From the NCBI GenBank assembly GCA_947095535.1, contig OX352773.1, forward strand, positions 254,285,590 to 254,349,589: a stretch of 64,000 nt of DNA. Reading direction: 5' to 3'. A model generated the notes under the pieces. It saw nothing but the letters and a program-made list of their open reading frames with translations. It ran no database searches and was not told the origin of the DNA. The stretch is from Poecilobothrus nobilitatus. Lineage: Eukaryota; Arthropoda; Insecta; Diptera; Dolichopodidae. Below are positions 1 to 9,330 of the stretch, in pieces. Within the stretch, counting starts at the first letter, position 1, and each line of letters starts with the position of its first letter. A program made the position numbers and the translations under genes.

Positions 1-290
1 TTCTTTTCCTCCATTCTCTTCTTGATGGAATCTTTATTTTGAAATTCTTAACAATTTCCAAACTTGGAATTGTGTAGTCTGTGGAATCTGGCAGATCCCA
101 AGCTGTCGAGTTTAGAATACTGCTATGTCCATAAGGTTTTGTGCGTCAGTGCCCATTTTCTCTCAATTTGACCGTACTACAACAGGCTAGAAATTTTATA
201 TGGAGGTGAGCAGGGAGGAGATAAAGAAGTGCATGTAGTGCATTACTTGGCGTCGATCTCAACGCAACCGTAATGCTTATACATGCAAAA
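1..290 (-). pseudogene. non-LTR retrotransposon remnant: spacer between RT and RNase H domains
   Basis: Reading the minus strand from about 290 to 1, the translation contains ACISITVALRSTPSNALHAL, then HLHIK, then after one in-frame TGA, YGHSSIL and IPSRREW. Known: the order C..ITGAxRxTPTxAL..LL, then GHS.IL, then IPSReEW is the conserved linker between reverse transcriptase and RNase H in insect Jockey/R1-type elements. The single TGA falls where a Trp is usual (after NGH). The similarity stops near 290, where it gives way to an AAT/poly(A)-like run, so the 5' side is truncated; the 3' side continues beyond the window. The longer open frame reaching 475 is an accidental extension into low-complexity sequence. 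The base composition is visibly less AT-rich than its surroundings. Confidence 0.75.
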
Positions 291-1995
291 AATAATAATA
301 ATACAAAAAATAAAGTGGAAAAATATTCAAACCTAAAAATAATTGAAACCTGTGCTGCTGCTGATATATTAACTAAGGTACAAACACATTTGCCCGAACA
401 ACAAAAGTCCGAAAATAAAAATTCCAAAAAAAAAAAACTCAAAATCTCCCGAAATTTTAAAATTGCAAATTGCATAATTTCGAATTAGAAAATTCAGAAA
501 AAGTATTAGAAAAGTAGGAGTTATATACATAAGTAAATGTGTATGTATATGAGAGATTCTTATTTAGGGTAGATTTTAGAGCTAGTTTCAAAATTTGGGT
601 TTCAATAATTTGTTTAGAAAGAAAAAATTAAAATGTTGAATTTTTTTTTTTTTTATATGGAGTAGGAATAAAGTTAGGTAGTTTTGAGGGGTTATTTCAT
701 TTGCAAATTTATTTTATTTTAGGGGATTATTTTCATAATAAGTCCTCAAATAGAAAAGGAAATAATATCCCAAAATACTGAAATAATCCCATAATTTTTG
801 GAGGATTATAAGCGCTAAATAAAAAATCTATAATAAACATAATACAAATAACACAACGTTATTTATGATTAAATAGATATAGCTACCTAATATAAAATAA
901 AATGTAAATAAAAAAAGTGAAATATAAAATATCTTAAATTATTCAACTGATGACAGTTTTAAAATAAAAAAAAAATATTTTTATATTGTTTAGATCAAAC
1001 CATTTTTAATATCTAAGTATACAAACAATTTAAATTTAATGTAGTTGATTCGTTCCATTATTATATTTTTTTCTTTTTTACTGAGATAAGTCAAGGTATT
1101 TAGCTAAATATCAGAATTAGAACAACCAATTTAACCAACGAAAAACAATGGATAAGACAAAAAAAAAAAAAAACAATAATACAATGTTATTTAACTGACT
1201 TTACACGTCCAGTTAAAAATCTATTTTCCAGACAATAATTCCACATAATAGAACCATAAAATTACAAAAAAAAAAAAAAGATGAGCCAACAATAGTACTT
1301 TTTTTTTTTTTTTGCTCGCTTACTCTTGTATAACTATTTGCTCTACTTTAATGGTATTTATTTTTCAAGATTTGCTTCTGATAACAATAAAAACTTTTCA
1401 AAACATTATTGTGACTATTTTACAGTTTCCATTTTTTTTTTTGTTTTGGTTTGTTTTATTTATTTATTTTTTTTTTTTTGCCTGAAGAATTTGATGCAAA
1501 AACCTTTAAAGAACAAAAGTAGTCAGTCAGAAATAATTTTCCATAGAAAAGTTGGTCATTGAGGTTTTATAATGAATTTGTTATTATTACAACTCTTGTA
1601 ATATATAAAAATAAAACAAAAAAAAAAAATACAAATAAAATAATTTTAAAGATATTTTTAGTTAAAATTTAAAATAAAACTTAATATTATATGTGACGTT
1701 TAACTAATGGATTAATAAAAAAAGAAATTAGAATTTTTTTTTGTGTGTTCAGAGAAAAATATGTCTAATAAAGTCATTGAAATAGAAAAAGAGTTAATAG
1801 TCCATCGTCTTGAAACACATTTTAAGCACTTATTACTGCTTACGACTGTTTATATTTTCATATTCTAATAATTGTGGTTTTAAAATAAAGTATTTAATTG
1901 TATAACAAAATAAGGATAAGGTCATTGTAAAGTGGATTGAAAGAGAACATAATTTCTTAACCATAATTATTTTATTATCAAAAGCAGCCAAATGC
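291..1995. other. AT-rich intron sequence, no gene seen
   Basis: Long A and T runs and short degenerate AT words. Only a family E fragment (530-620) stands out. Open frames here, such as one at 1326-1562, are poly-Phe/Lys/Asn products of homopolymers. Confidence 0.6.
530..620 (+). repeat. family E dispersed repeat fragment
   Basis: Contains GAGAGATTCTTATTTAGGG, TTTTAGAGCTAG and GGGTTTCAATAATTTGTTTAG. The last string recurs almost exactly at 4270 (GGGTTTCAATAATTTGCTTAG) and in degraded form near 13505, 63640 and 63770. See the family E entry at 63550. Confidence 0.5.
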
Positions 1996-2899
1996 GATCT
2001 TTTGGCACATTTTTTAAAAAGTTTTTGAAAAATTTGCATATTATTTTTACTATCTGTTCGTCTGTTTACAAAACTTCTAAAACACCGTTAAAACTAAAGT
2101 AATCAAATTTTAACCTCATAAAAAAATTAATGTTGTGACATTTTATGTTATTTTTTTTTATGTAGTGCCAGCTACAGTCCATCCGGCTATCAAAGTCTGC
2201 TACTAACAGTTCATCAAAGTTGGAAGAAGTCATATTATTGTCAAATGTGTATAGGCCTTAATATTTATTAAAACAAGTGGAAATTTTGGTGTTTCTAGGG
2301 ACGACAGAAAATGTTCTTACCTTTATAAATTACTATCAGAATAATACAATTTTTTGCAATTTAGTTTTTAAATTTACCGTTATGTAAAAAGAAAATTTTG
2401 CAAGATTTTGTTTCCTTTATATCTCTACAACGCTTTTAGACAAAATATTGAAATTTTGAGAGCTAATAGCATAATTTACATAAGTTATCTTTTAGAAACT
2501 TTTTTTCTTTATTTCTCCGTATTTAAGTGTAATTAGAGAAATATATCTATATCTCCCCCTATAAAAGGCTTTATAAGGGTCATAATCTGAAATTTTTCTA
2601 TTTTTAAAGATCAGTAACTTAGGCTTTTTAACATAGACCAGTAACTTAGGCTTAGTAACTTAGTAATTTTTCAAATGAAACACTAAAATTAAAGCTCCGA
2701 AATATCTTTTTTTTTTGTGAATATTAAATCGCTTTCTTTAGTCATGAAGGACTTCTTTAAAATTGAAGTTAAGTGCCACTTGATTTTTCACATTTTTTTC
2801 TTGCTTAATTCTCAGAAAACTTGCAAATTTTGATGGGAGATATTGTCACTTGGAAAATGTGACTCTTTAAAAACCTTTAAGCAGTAAACCGCCTTATTT
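1996..2899 (+). mobile_element. family A (DINE-1/Helentron-like) element, old diverged copy
   Basis: Begins with a GGCACATTTTTTAAAAAG-like start, then the hallmark TTCGTCTGTTTACAAAACTT and CACCGTTAAAA. It carries TTTACCGTTATGTAAAAAG inside and ends with CTCTTTAAAAACCTTTAAGC...AAACCGCCTT, the counterpart of the family A 3' end. The GTCC microsatellite has been reduced to about one unit, and it is a single-module version. It is clearly older than the copies at 7557, 36651 and 59504. Confidence 0.7.
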
Positions 2900-3717
2900 T
2901 ATAATACTTTTTTGGATTTCAACGGCTACTCCTATATTATATTATAAATATTATATATTTTCATTTCTTTCAGGTTTTTCACACAAACTTTCTGTTATAT
3001 AATTTGATGTAGATCCCAAGGAATCGAAGATTTACTTAAAAAACCAAAAAAATATTATCTTTGATTATTAAAAAAAAAAAAACCATTTAAAAGTAAAGTC
3101 AGCCAATTAAAGTAATAAGTTGGTTGCTTCTCTAAAAAATATACTACTTGAAATTCTATTGAAATTGTAATCTATAGGATAAAAGGGTAAAAAATCTTAA
3201 TACTTTTTAAATTAGTAAAATAAATTTCTTTTCAATATTATGTTCTTAGAAAATAATTAAAATAAAATATGCACCTGAAAAAGCAACCACTTAACAGAAC
3301 ATCATTAAATTCCCTCCAAAAAGAAAAAAATGGAAAAAAAAGCAATTAGAAAAAAAAAAGTTGAAAATGATAAAGAAAATGGTATAAAAATTTAGGGAAA
3401 AATCAATTGAAAATTTTATTTTTCAGTTAAACATAATTCTCGAAAACCAACTAATTAAAAAATTTAAAATTATAAAAAGGAGGATACCTTCATTTGGAAG
3501 TAATATACAATTGAACTCTTTTTTTTTTTTTTTTTTTTTTAATATAAGAAAATGTACAATTTTAGAACGTCGAATAAATAATTCACAAAGTTTTAAGTGT
3601 TTTCATAATTGTTATTTTAGAAATATTTGAAATTATTATTTTGACCAACATACTACAACAGTTCACATAATATTTTAATTGGCTCTGTAAAAAACGTTTA
3701 ATGAAATAAGATGTAAA
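2900..3717. other. AT-rich intron sequence, no gene seen
   Basis: Includes a 20-base-class T run near 3520-3541. No repeat recognised elsewhere in the window and no coding potential. Confidence 0.55.
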
Positions 3718-3916
3718 AGGGGTCTAGTGGACCTAGTGGGTAAATGCGTATAAAATACGCTGTAAACATTGAGAGAGTGTGAGTTCGAATCCCACACACG
3801 TCGTAAGAATAATTGCCCCCTTACGATATTTACAGCCACGTCTGAAAAGGAAAGACTGTGTAATTTTCCTTGTTACATTTATGTGACAAGAAAATGCACA
3901 AAAAAAAAAAAAAATA
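3718..3916 (+). mobile_element. SINE S1 copy a (tRNA-derived)
   Basis: The head has a box A-like CCTAGTGGGTAAA and a box B GAGTTCGAATCCC, followed by the family body (CACACGTCGTAAGA, TTTACAGCCACG, AAAGACTGTGTAATTTTCC, TTTATGTGACA) and an A-rich tail. RNA polymerase III promoter boxes plus a tRNA-unrelated body and tail define a tRNA-derived SINE. The head is not a functional tRNA gene because the cloverleaf is not preserved. Confidence 0.85.
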
Positions 3917-3984
3917 AATAAGAATATGTAAAAGTAAAAAATGAAATAAGATCTTGCAATAAAATAAACATTAAAAAATAAATA

Positions 3985-4055
3985 ATAAAATGCAATATTA
4001 TGCAATGCAATATGCAATGCAATGCAATAAATATAAAATGCAATGCAATATTAAA
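3985..4055 (+). repeat. degenerate TGCAA/TGCAATA short tandem repeat
   Basis: At least six clustered TGCAA words (TGCAATATTATGCAATGCAA and TGCAATGCAATGCAATAAA). A simple low-complexity array just after the SINE tail. Confidence 0.6.
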
Positions 4056-4104
4056 ATGTGTCAAATGAAAAAAAGAACAATTTTTTATGACTACAGTTTA
4101 AAGA

Positions 4105-4375
4105 TAATATTATGAAACCCTGATTTTGTAACGAACTTTAAAACTGCCTCTTTCATTGTTTTGCTTATATAATATAAAAGAAATATGCATAAAAAAATAG
4201 GAAAAAAATAAAAATAGTTAAAAATATTTAAATAGTTGGGGTTATAGAATTTTTTTTATAAAATCAGGGTTTCAATAATTTGCTTAGCAGAGATTTTGGA
4301 GCGGCTTCTCTACTATTATAAATATCTATACTGTGTTGTTGAATACAAATAAAAAAAAAATTGGGAGAGATTTTA
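4105..4375 (+). repeat. family E repeat with an inverted partner
   Basis: AAATCAGGGTTTCAATAATT occurs at about 4262 on the plus strand, and the reverse complement (GAAACCCTGATTTTGTAACG) at about 4113. The two arms are about 140 bp apart. Downstream words AGAGATTTTGGAGC and GGGAGAGATTTTATG recur in the other E copies. Confidence 0.5.
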
Positions 4376-4965
4376 TGTAGTTAGTTAAGAAAGTATCTAT
4401 GGTTGGTTTAATTTTTATTTAAGAAAGCAGGGCTATACGTTCTTTTCAGAATAATGTTTATATGTTTATATAATATGCAAATGAAAACTTTTGTCTAATA
4501 GAAAATTACCCTAAGTGTTTTTTGGTTGAAATAATTTAGATAGTTGTTTAAAAAATTTGTGCAACACATTTTTTGCAGAATATTTATACAAGTATATGGT
4601 ATATATGTGTTTGCAAAATCCATTAACTTTTGATGCTGTACAATATTTTCCTTTAATATAGATATTGCTTTTATAGATTTGTAAAAAAAACTATAGACTT
4701 TTATTTTGACGGTTAAATATTTTTTTTTCTGTTTAGATCTTATTTCCTGTAGCCATTTTAATTCTATATTAATAAAAAAAAATTATTTTCATTTCAAAAA
4801 TTTTCTTTTTCTAGAAGAAACTTTTAAGATTTAAAGGTATTTTGGAAGTTTTTGTTAACATTAGGAAATTTCTTTTTAGTTTTAAGTTCTACGATATTTA
4901 TTAATTATAATGAAAGATGAAAAAAAAAAAATAAATAAAATGAAAAAATTTTAAAATAAACTTAC

Positions 4966-5188
4966 CAACAACATTTAAATGAATATAATGACTCATATGT
5001 GGTGTCGTTGAAACCTGACATTCATATATTCCAGAATCTCTATGTTGAGGATATTTTATTTGTAAAATCCAGTCTTCAGTTTGGGGCTGATGGATGGCAC
5101 GAAATCGTTGATCTGATGTATATGTATACCGTCCAACAGTAAGTAAATGTATATCACGATGTCTTACCCATGATACTTGTAAAAGCAT
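4966..5188 (-). CDS. dpr9: dpr9-like internal exon: second half of Ig domain 1 of a Dpr neuronal surface protein
   Basis: Seen: on the minus strand, bases 5188 to 4966 encode 74 residues plus one extra base. A polypyrimidine tract and AG (complement at 5189-5190) precede the exon, and a consensus GTAAGT donor (complement at 4960-4965) follows it. The first codon is ATG but it is not a start; the intron enters in phase 0, and the last base begins a codon completed in the next exon. The peptide has the Ig tryptophan in VSWVRHRD, the Dpr-typical TVGRYTYTSDQRF, and the YEC cysteine motif in DSGIYECQVSTTP, ending HLNVV. Known: Dpr proteins carry two extracellular Ig domains and bind DIP partners at synapses; the partner cysteine of Ig1 and all of Ig2 are in other exons. 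The MLLQ stretch before VSW and the HQPQTEDW segment match my memory of dpr9; dpr8 and dpr21 are the nearest alternatives. The ORF runs on past the donor into intron, so the true exon is shorter than the open frame. Confidence 0.9.
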
Positions 5189-5394
5189 CTGAAAAATTCA
5201 AAAAAAAAAATTATTAATAAATTTAAATAATTCATTATTGTTAAAAATGTATTTGCTTGTTAAAGAATTAAGTAATTTGACATATTATTGTACTAAAGAT
5301 TTTAATTGCATTGGAAATTAAATTCTTTTATTTTGAAGTAAAAAAAAATAATAAAAAAATGTTTTATTTGACAAAATTTTATTTTTTTTTTGCG

Positions 5395-5815
5395 AGGGTT
5401 GTAGGTGCAAATCATTGAAAATGTACACTATAAAGGAGCAGAATGAGCACGAGTCATTAGTGAGTGTATGGCACTTTAATTTACTAAACATTCAGCTCCC
5501 TTTTATGATCCATCAAAAGGTTATATAATGTCCTTCGGTCAAGGGAAGTCAACATTACGGAATGAAAGTTGCTTTCAAACTGAGGGAAATATTATGAATA
5601 CAGTTGATATGTTAATTGGAACATTGTATATGTATCTAATCCTCATGAATCCTATGGGAGACATGAATGGGGAATATGGTTACAATCGCAATGTTCGTAC
5701 ATCAAGTGAATTTCTCCAAGCCGAATTACATATTATGCTATCTGGGAATTTGAACTATGTAAGGATAGGCAGCCGAAGCTCTTCTTGTTTCTCTTTATAA
5801 TGTTTTGCATGGAGG
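5395..5815 (+). repeat. family D dispersed repeat, copy 1
   Basis: This block aligns with 47725-48070 over its length. Shared blocks include GAGCA(C/A)GAGTC-like, AGAATGAAA/GGAATGAAAGTTG, TTTCAAACTGAG/TTTCAAATTGAG, ATATTATGCTATCTGG/AATTATGCTATCTGG and GGGCAGCGAAAG/AGGCAGCCGAAG. A 90-codon open frame (5528-5800) lies inside, but the second copy does not keep it open, so I do not call it a gene. The element type is not recognised. Confidence 0.55.
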
Positions 5816-6235
5816 CATCATAATTTTAATTTAGTCAAAACAACTATTGACTACCCACTACTATTAAAGCATATAATTATTTTTCTACAGCATTTCTAGG
5901 TTTGAATATCACTATTTAAATATTGGAAATTTTTAAGGTTTCTTTTGTTTTTTAAAATTAAAATTAAAAAAATGAGTACATATAGTGGTACATATTTTAA
6001 AACTGTAGATATTACTCAAAGCTTATAAAAATTTATGGAGCATGGTAATCTCTGCATGACTTTTTTCGATAAATAAAATCAAATACAATATAGATGAACA
6101 AAATTGTATGAAAATACAATTAGGGCTTATGTTAAATTGAAGGTCTACAAATATCAAAATAATAATAACAAAAACATTTTTATTATCCTTTTTAAATAAT
6201 GTTTTAAGATTTTATTAAAATATTAATCTGATTAA
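5816..6235. other. AT-rich intron sequence, no gene seen
   Basis: Nothing but AT-rich sequence between a family D repeat and a tRNA-like fragment. Confidence 0.5.
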
Positions 6236-6410
6236 TGGTGCCGTGGGTAAGCTGCCGGCTTTTTAGGCGAAAGTCTCATGTTCAAACCCTGGTCATTTAA
6301 TATTATATAAATTAATGATAGTAACTACAACTGAAAAGGAAACGATTTCTTTCCTTATCAGATTACTTGTGGTGGGCGGAACCAAAAATAAATAAATAAC
6401 TAAATAAAAT
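6236..6410 (+). mobile_element. probable SINE S3 (tRNA-like head, (AAAT)n tail)
   Basis: TGGTGCCGTGGGTAAGCTGC resembles a box A region, and CATGTTCAAACCCTGG a box B. A body with AAAGGAAACGATTTCTTTCC follows, then a CAAAAATAAATAAATAAC tail. The flanks (AAAATATTAA before, AAAATATTAAAC after) may be a target-site duplication. The family differs from S1. Confidence 0.5.
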
Positions 6411-6570
6411 ATTAAACTAAAATATTAAACTGGAAAAAATTTACCCTTGAAATCTCCATAATTATTAAATCCCCAAATACAAAATCCCAAAATATTTTTT
6501 TGGGATTCCCATAAATATTGTGGAAAAAAAATTTGCAACAAAAAACTCTTGAAAATATAAAATTAAATTC

Positions 6571-6777
6571 ATCTTAATTGAGGAGGTCTCTGTGGCCTAG
6601 TGGGTATATAAAATACGCTGTAAACACCGAAAGAGTGTGTGTTCAAATCCCACACACGTCGTAAGAGTTATTCCCCCTTATGGCATTTACAGCCACGCCT
6701 GAACACGAAAGGCTGAGTAATTTCCTGTCCACATTTATGTGGCAGAGAAATGCAAAAAAAAAAAAAATCTTAATTGA
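6571..6777 (+). mobile_element. SINE S1 copy b with perfect target-site duplication
   Basis: The SINE body 6582-6766 has GTGGCCTAGTGGGT (box A), GTTCAAATCCC (box B), the S1 body and a 14-base A tail. It is flanked by a perfect 11-bp direct repeat, ATCTTAATTGA, at 6571-6581 and 6767-6777. This fixes the full-length S1 unit at about 185 bp and shows insertion by target-primed reverse transcription. The TSD is still perfect, so it is a fairly young insertion. Confidence 0.9.
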
Positions 6778-7556
6778 AATTGAAATTTGCGCATATATAA
6801 TATTATTAACCTATTACATATCCTAAAAGACCGGATTTTCCTCATTTTCTTACTATAAAATGTCCCTATATGTTTTTGTTTAGACACACTTATTTCAAAC
6901 AGCCAGTCGATCCTATGGATGTTGTAGTTTGGGATTTTGAAACTTAGGATTTTTAAGATTGTGTATAATTATTTGGCATTTTTATCTTTTGGAGTTCTTT
7001 TTTATTCGAATTTCGTTTGGCACGTTTGCCGAATTTGGATTTTAAATGTAGTCGAAGATTTATATAAGATTTGGGGATTTTGGAAAAATTTATATTAGAT
7101 TTTGGGAATCTTGGGAATAGTAGTGAATATTCATTTAAGGATTTAGAGCTTCCTCCAGGAAATTTACTGTACTTTTAAGATTATCCATCTTTAAATACTG
7201 ATACACAATGAAATTTAAAAAAAAAACAATGTGGTATTTTCTAGACTAATGGTTAATCTAAGTGATTTATAAGTAAAAAATTTTGAAAATCATTAACGCA
7301 CCATAAGTTTATAGATGTTATATACACACATATTTTTTTTTAAAAGATATTTTCTAAATTTTTGTTTTTCTGTTAATGTCTTGGTGATAAAAATTTCGGA
7401 AATAAGAATAGAAAATACATAATATACTAAAAATGTATATAATATATTATGTACCTAGCTATTGTATATTATGTTGAATTTTTCCACAAATTCTACACAA
7501 GAATTTATTACAATTCTAAATAGTTGGTTTTGCAACTTCATAAGCTCTTAATGTTT
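6778..7556. other. AT-rich intron sequence, no gene seen
   Basis: No repeat or coding signal recognised. It contains ATAATATATTATGTAC-type AT palindromes near 7440. Confidence 0.5.
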
Positions 7557-9330
7557 TTAGCACATTTCCAAAAAAATTTTGAAAAAATGTGCTTATTAGT
7601 TTCACTCTGTCCGTCCGTCCGTCTGTTTACAAAACTTCTACACCGTTAAAGATAGAGAAAAAAAATTTTAACCATAGGTAGGTCTTATAAAAAAAATAAT
7701 TTTGTGGAACAACTTTTTCATGTAGCCCCCCCCATTACGGAGCTACACCCCCTCAAACTTTGAAAAAGCCCTATTTTTAAATGCATATATCTCATGTTCT
7801 GCTTAAGATTTTTTCAATCTGAAAACGTCATTCGACAGGTATTTCTTTTATCTTTGTAAATTAATATCAAAATTATACAATTTTTTTAAATTTAGTATTT
7901 AAATTTACCGTTATGTGAAAACCAAATTTTGCATGATTTTTCTACTTTCATAACTCCGGCACGCTTCTAGATACAAGCTTGAAATTTTGAGGCAAGAAAG
8001 AACTTTTAAAATTAGTATAAGTTTCCTCAGAAAATTTTTTCGGACCACCCCCTGTTTATGAGCTATTAGGGCTTAAAAATTGAAAATTTGCTATTTTTAA
8101 ACACCTGTAACTTAGGAACCTGCACACATTTTACTTCTGCAAGATGTAAAAATTAAAGCTACAATAATATATTTTTACGTGTGTGAAAGGTTTATTTTAA
8201 TTGTAAAGGGTTCCAAAGTTGCAGCTCTTCAAAATTGTAAAAAAGCCCCATTTTCAGATGTATATATCTCGGGCTCTCCGTAATAGTTTTGCAATCTAAA
8301 ACCGGCAGAAGATCGAAAATTTTATTATCTATATAAAACAATATCAAAATTATGTAATATTATGTAATTTACGATTTAAATTTACCGTTATGTGAAAACC
8401 ACATTTTGCATGAAATTTCTTTTTTCATAACTCCGGCACCTCTTTAGATAGGAACCTGAAATTTTGAGACAAGAAAGAACGTTTAGAATTAGTATAAGTT
8501 TCCTCAGAAAATTTTTTGGTAACGCCCCCTCTTTAAGAGTTATTACGCCTCAAAAATTGAAAATTTGCTATTTTTAGACACCTGTAACTTAGGCACCTGT
8601 AAAAATTTTTCTTCGGCAAGACATGAAAATGAAAGCTACAATAATAAATTTTTACGTGTGTGAAAGGTTTATTTCAGTTGTAAAGGGTTCCAAAGCTGCA
8701 GCTCTTCAAAATTGTAAAAAAGCTCCATTTTCAGATGTATATATCTCGGGCTTTGCGTAATAGTTTTGCAATCTAAAACCGTCAGAAGATCGAAAATTTT
8801 ATTATCTATATAAAACAATATCAAAATTATGTAATATTTTGTAATTTACGATTTAAATTTACCGTTATGTGAAAACCACATTTTGCATGAAATTTCTTTT
8901 TTCATAACTCCGGCACCCCTTTAGATAGGAACCTGAAATTTTGATACAAGAAAGAACGTTTAGAATTAGTATAAGTTTCCTCAGAAAATTTTTTGGTAAC
9001 GCCGCCTCTTTAAGAGTTATTACGCCTCAAAAATTGAAAATTTGCTATTTTTAGACACCTGTAACTTAGGCACCTGTAAAAACTTTTCTTCGGCAAGACA
9101 TAAAAATTAAAGCTTCAATAATATATTTTTACGTGTGTTAACAGCTTTTCTTAGTTATATAGGATTCCGGACTTACGGCCTCTCAAAATCTCAAAAATGT
9201 CTTATTTTCAAGTTTTTTCTTATTACATGAAATTTTCAAATTTTTGTGTAAGTCACACTTCTAAACAATTTGTATTGAGTTTTGGAAATGTGCGCTTTTA
9301 AAAACCGTTGGTTTACATTCTACCTTGTTA
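7557..9330 (+). mobile_element. family A (DINE-1/Helentron-like) element, three-module copy
   Basis: Starts TTAGCACATTTCCAAAA. GTCCGTCCGTCCGTCTG lies about 50 bp in, followed by TTTACAAAACTTCTACACCG. The 14-mer GCACATTTCCAAAA (7560-7573) is perfectly inverted as TTTTGGAAATGTGC at 9280-9293. A 5-bp-stem hairpin AAACC-GTT-GGTTT (9302-9314) follows, and the element ends ...CTACCTTGTT. The interior is a tandem of a module of about 477 bp: TACCGTTATGTGAAAACC occurs at 7906, 8383 and 8860, exactly 477 apart. Known: subterminal inverted repeats, a GTCY microsatellite and a short 3' hairpin are traits of DINE-1/Helentron non-autonomous rolling-circle elements. The family assignment is inference; no Rep/helicase is present. 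Confidence 0.85.

Larger units (their letters stand above)
1..4965 (-). other. intron downstream of the dpr9-like exon (partial, at least 4.96 kb)
   Basis: The intron begins with GTAAGT read on the minus strand at 4965 and runs off the left edge. No acceptor followed by the expected second Ig domain of a Dpr protein was found. It holds a decayed retrotransposon piece (1-290), a diverged family A element (1996-2899), one SINE (3718-3916) and a family E repeat (4105-4375). Confidence 0.7.

Noticed and set aside
146..475. 109-codon minus-strand frame as a host gene
   Set aside because: Its C-terminal part is retrotransposon RT-RNase H spacer and its N-terminal part is translated low-complexity sequence.
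3733..4017. Minus-strand frames through 3733-4017, 34809-35108 and 36437-36655, with similar peptides
   Set aside because: All three read backwards through SINE S1 copies; the peptide similarity is only the SINE.
5528..5800. 90-codon open frame with ATG, less AT-rich than its surroundings
   Set aside because: Lies inside family D; the second copy at 47725 does not keep it open and no domain is recognised.
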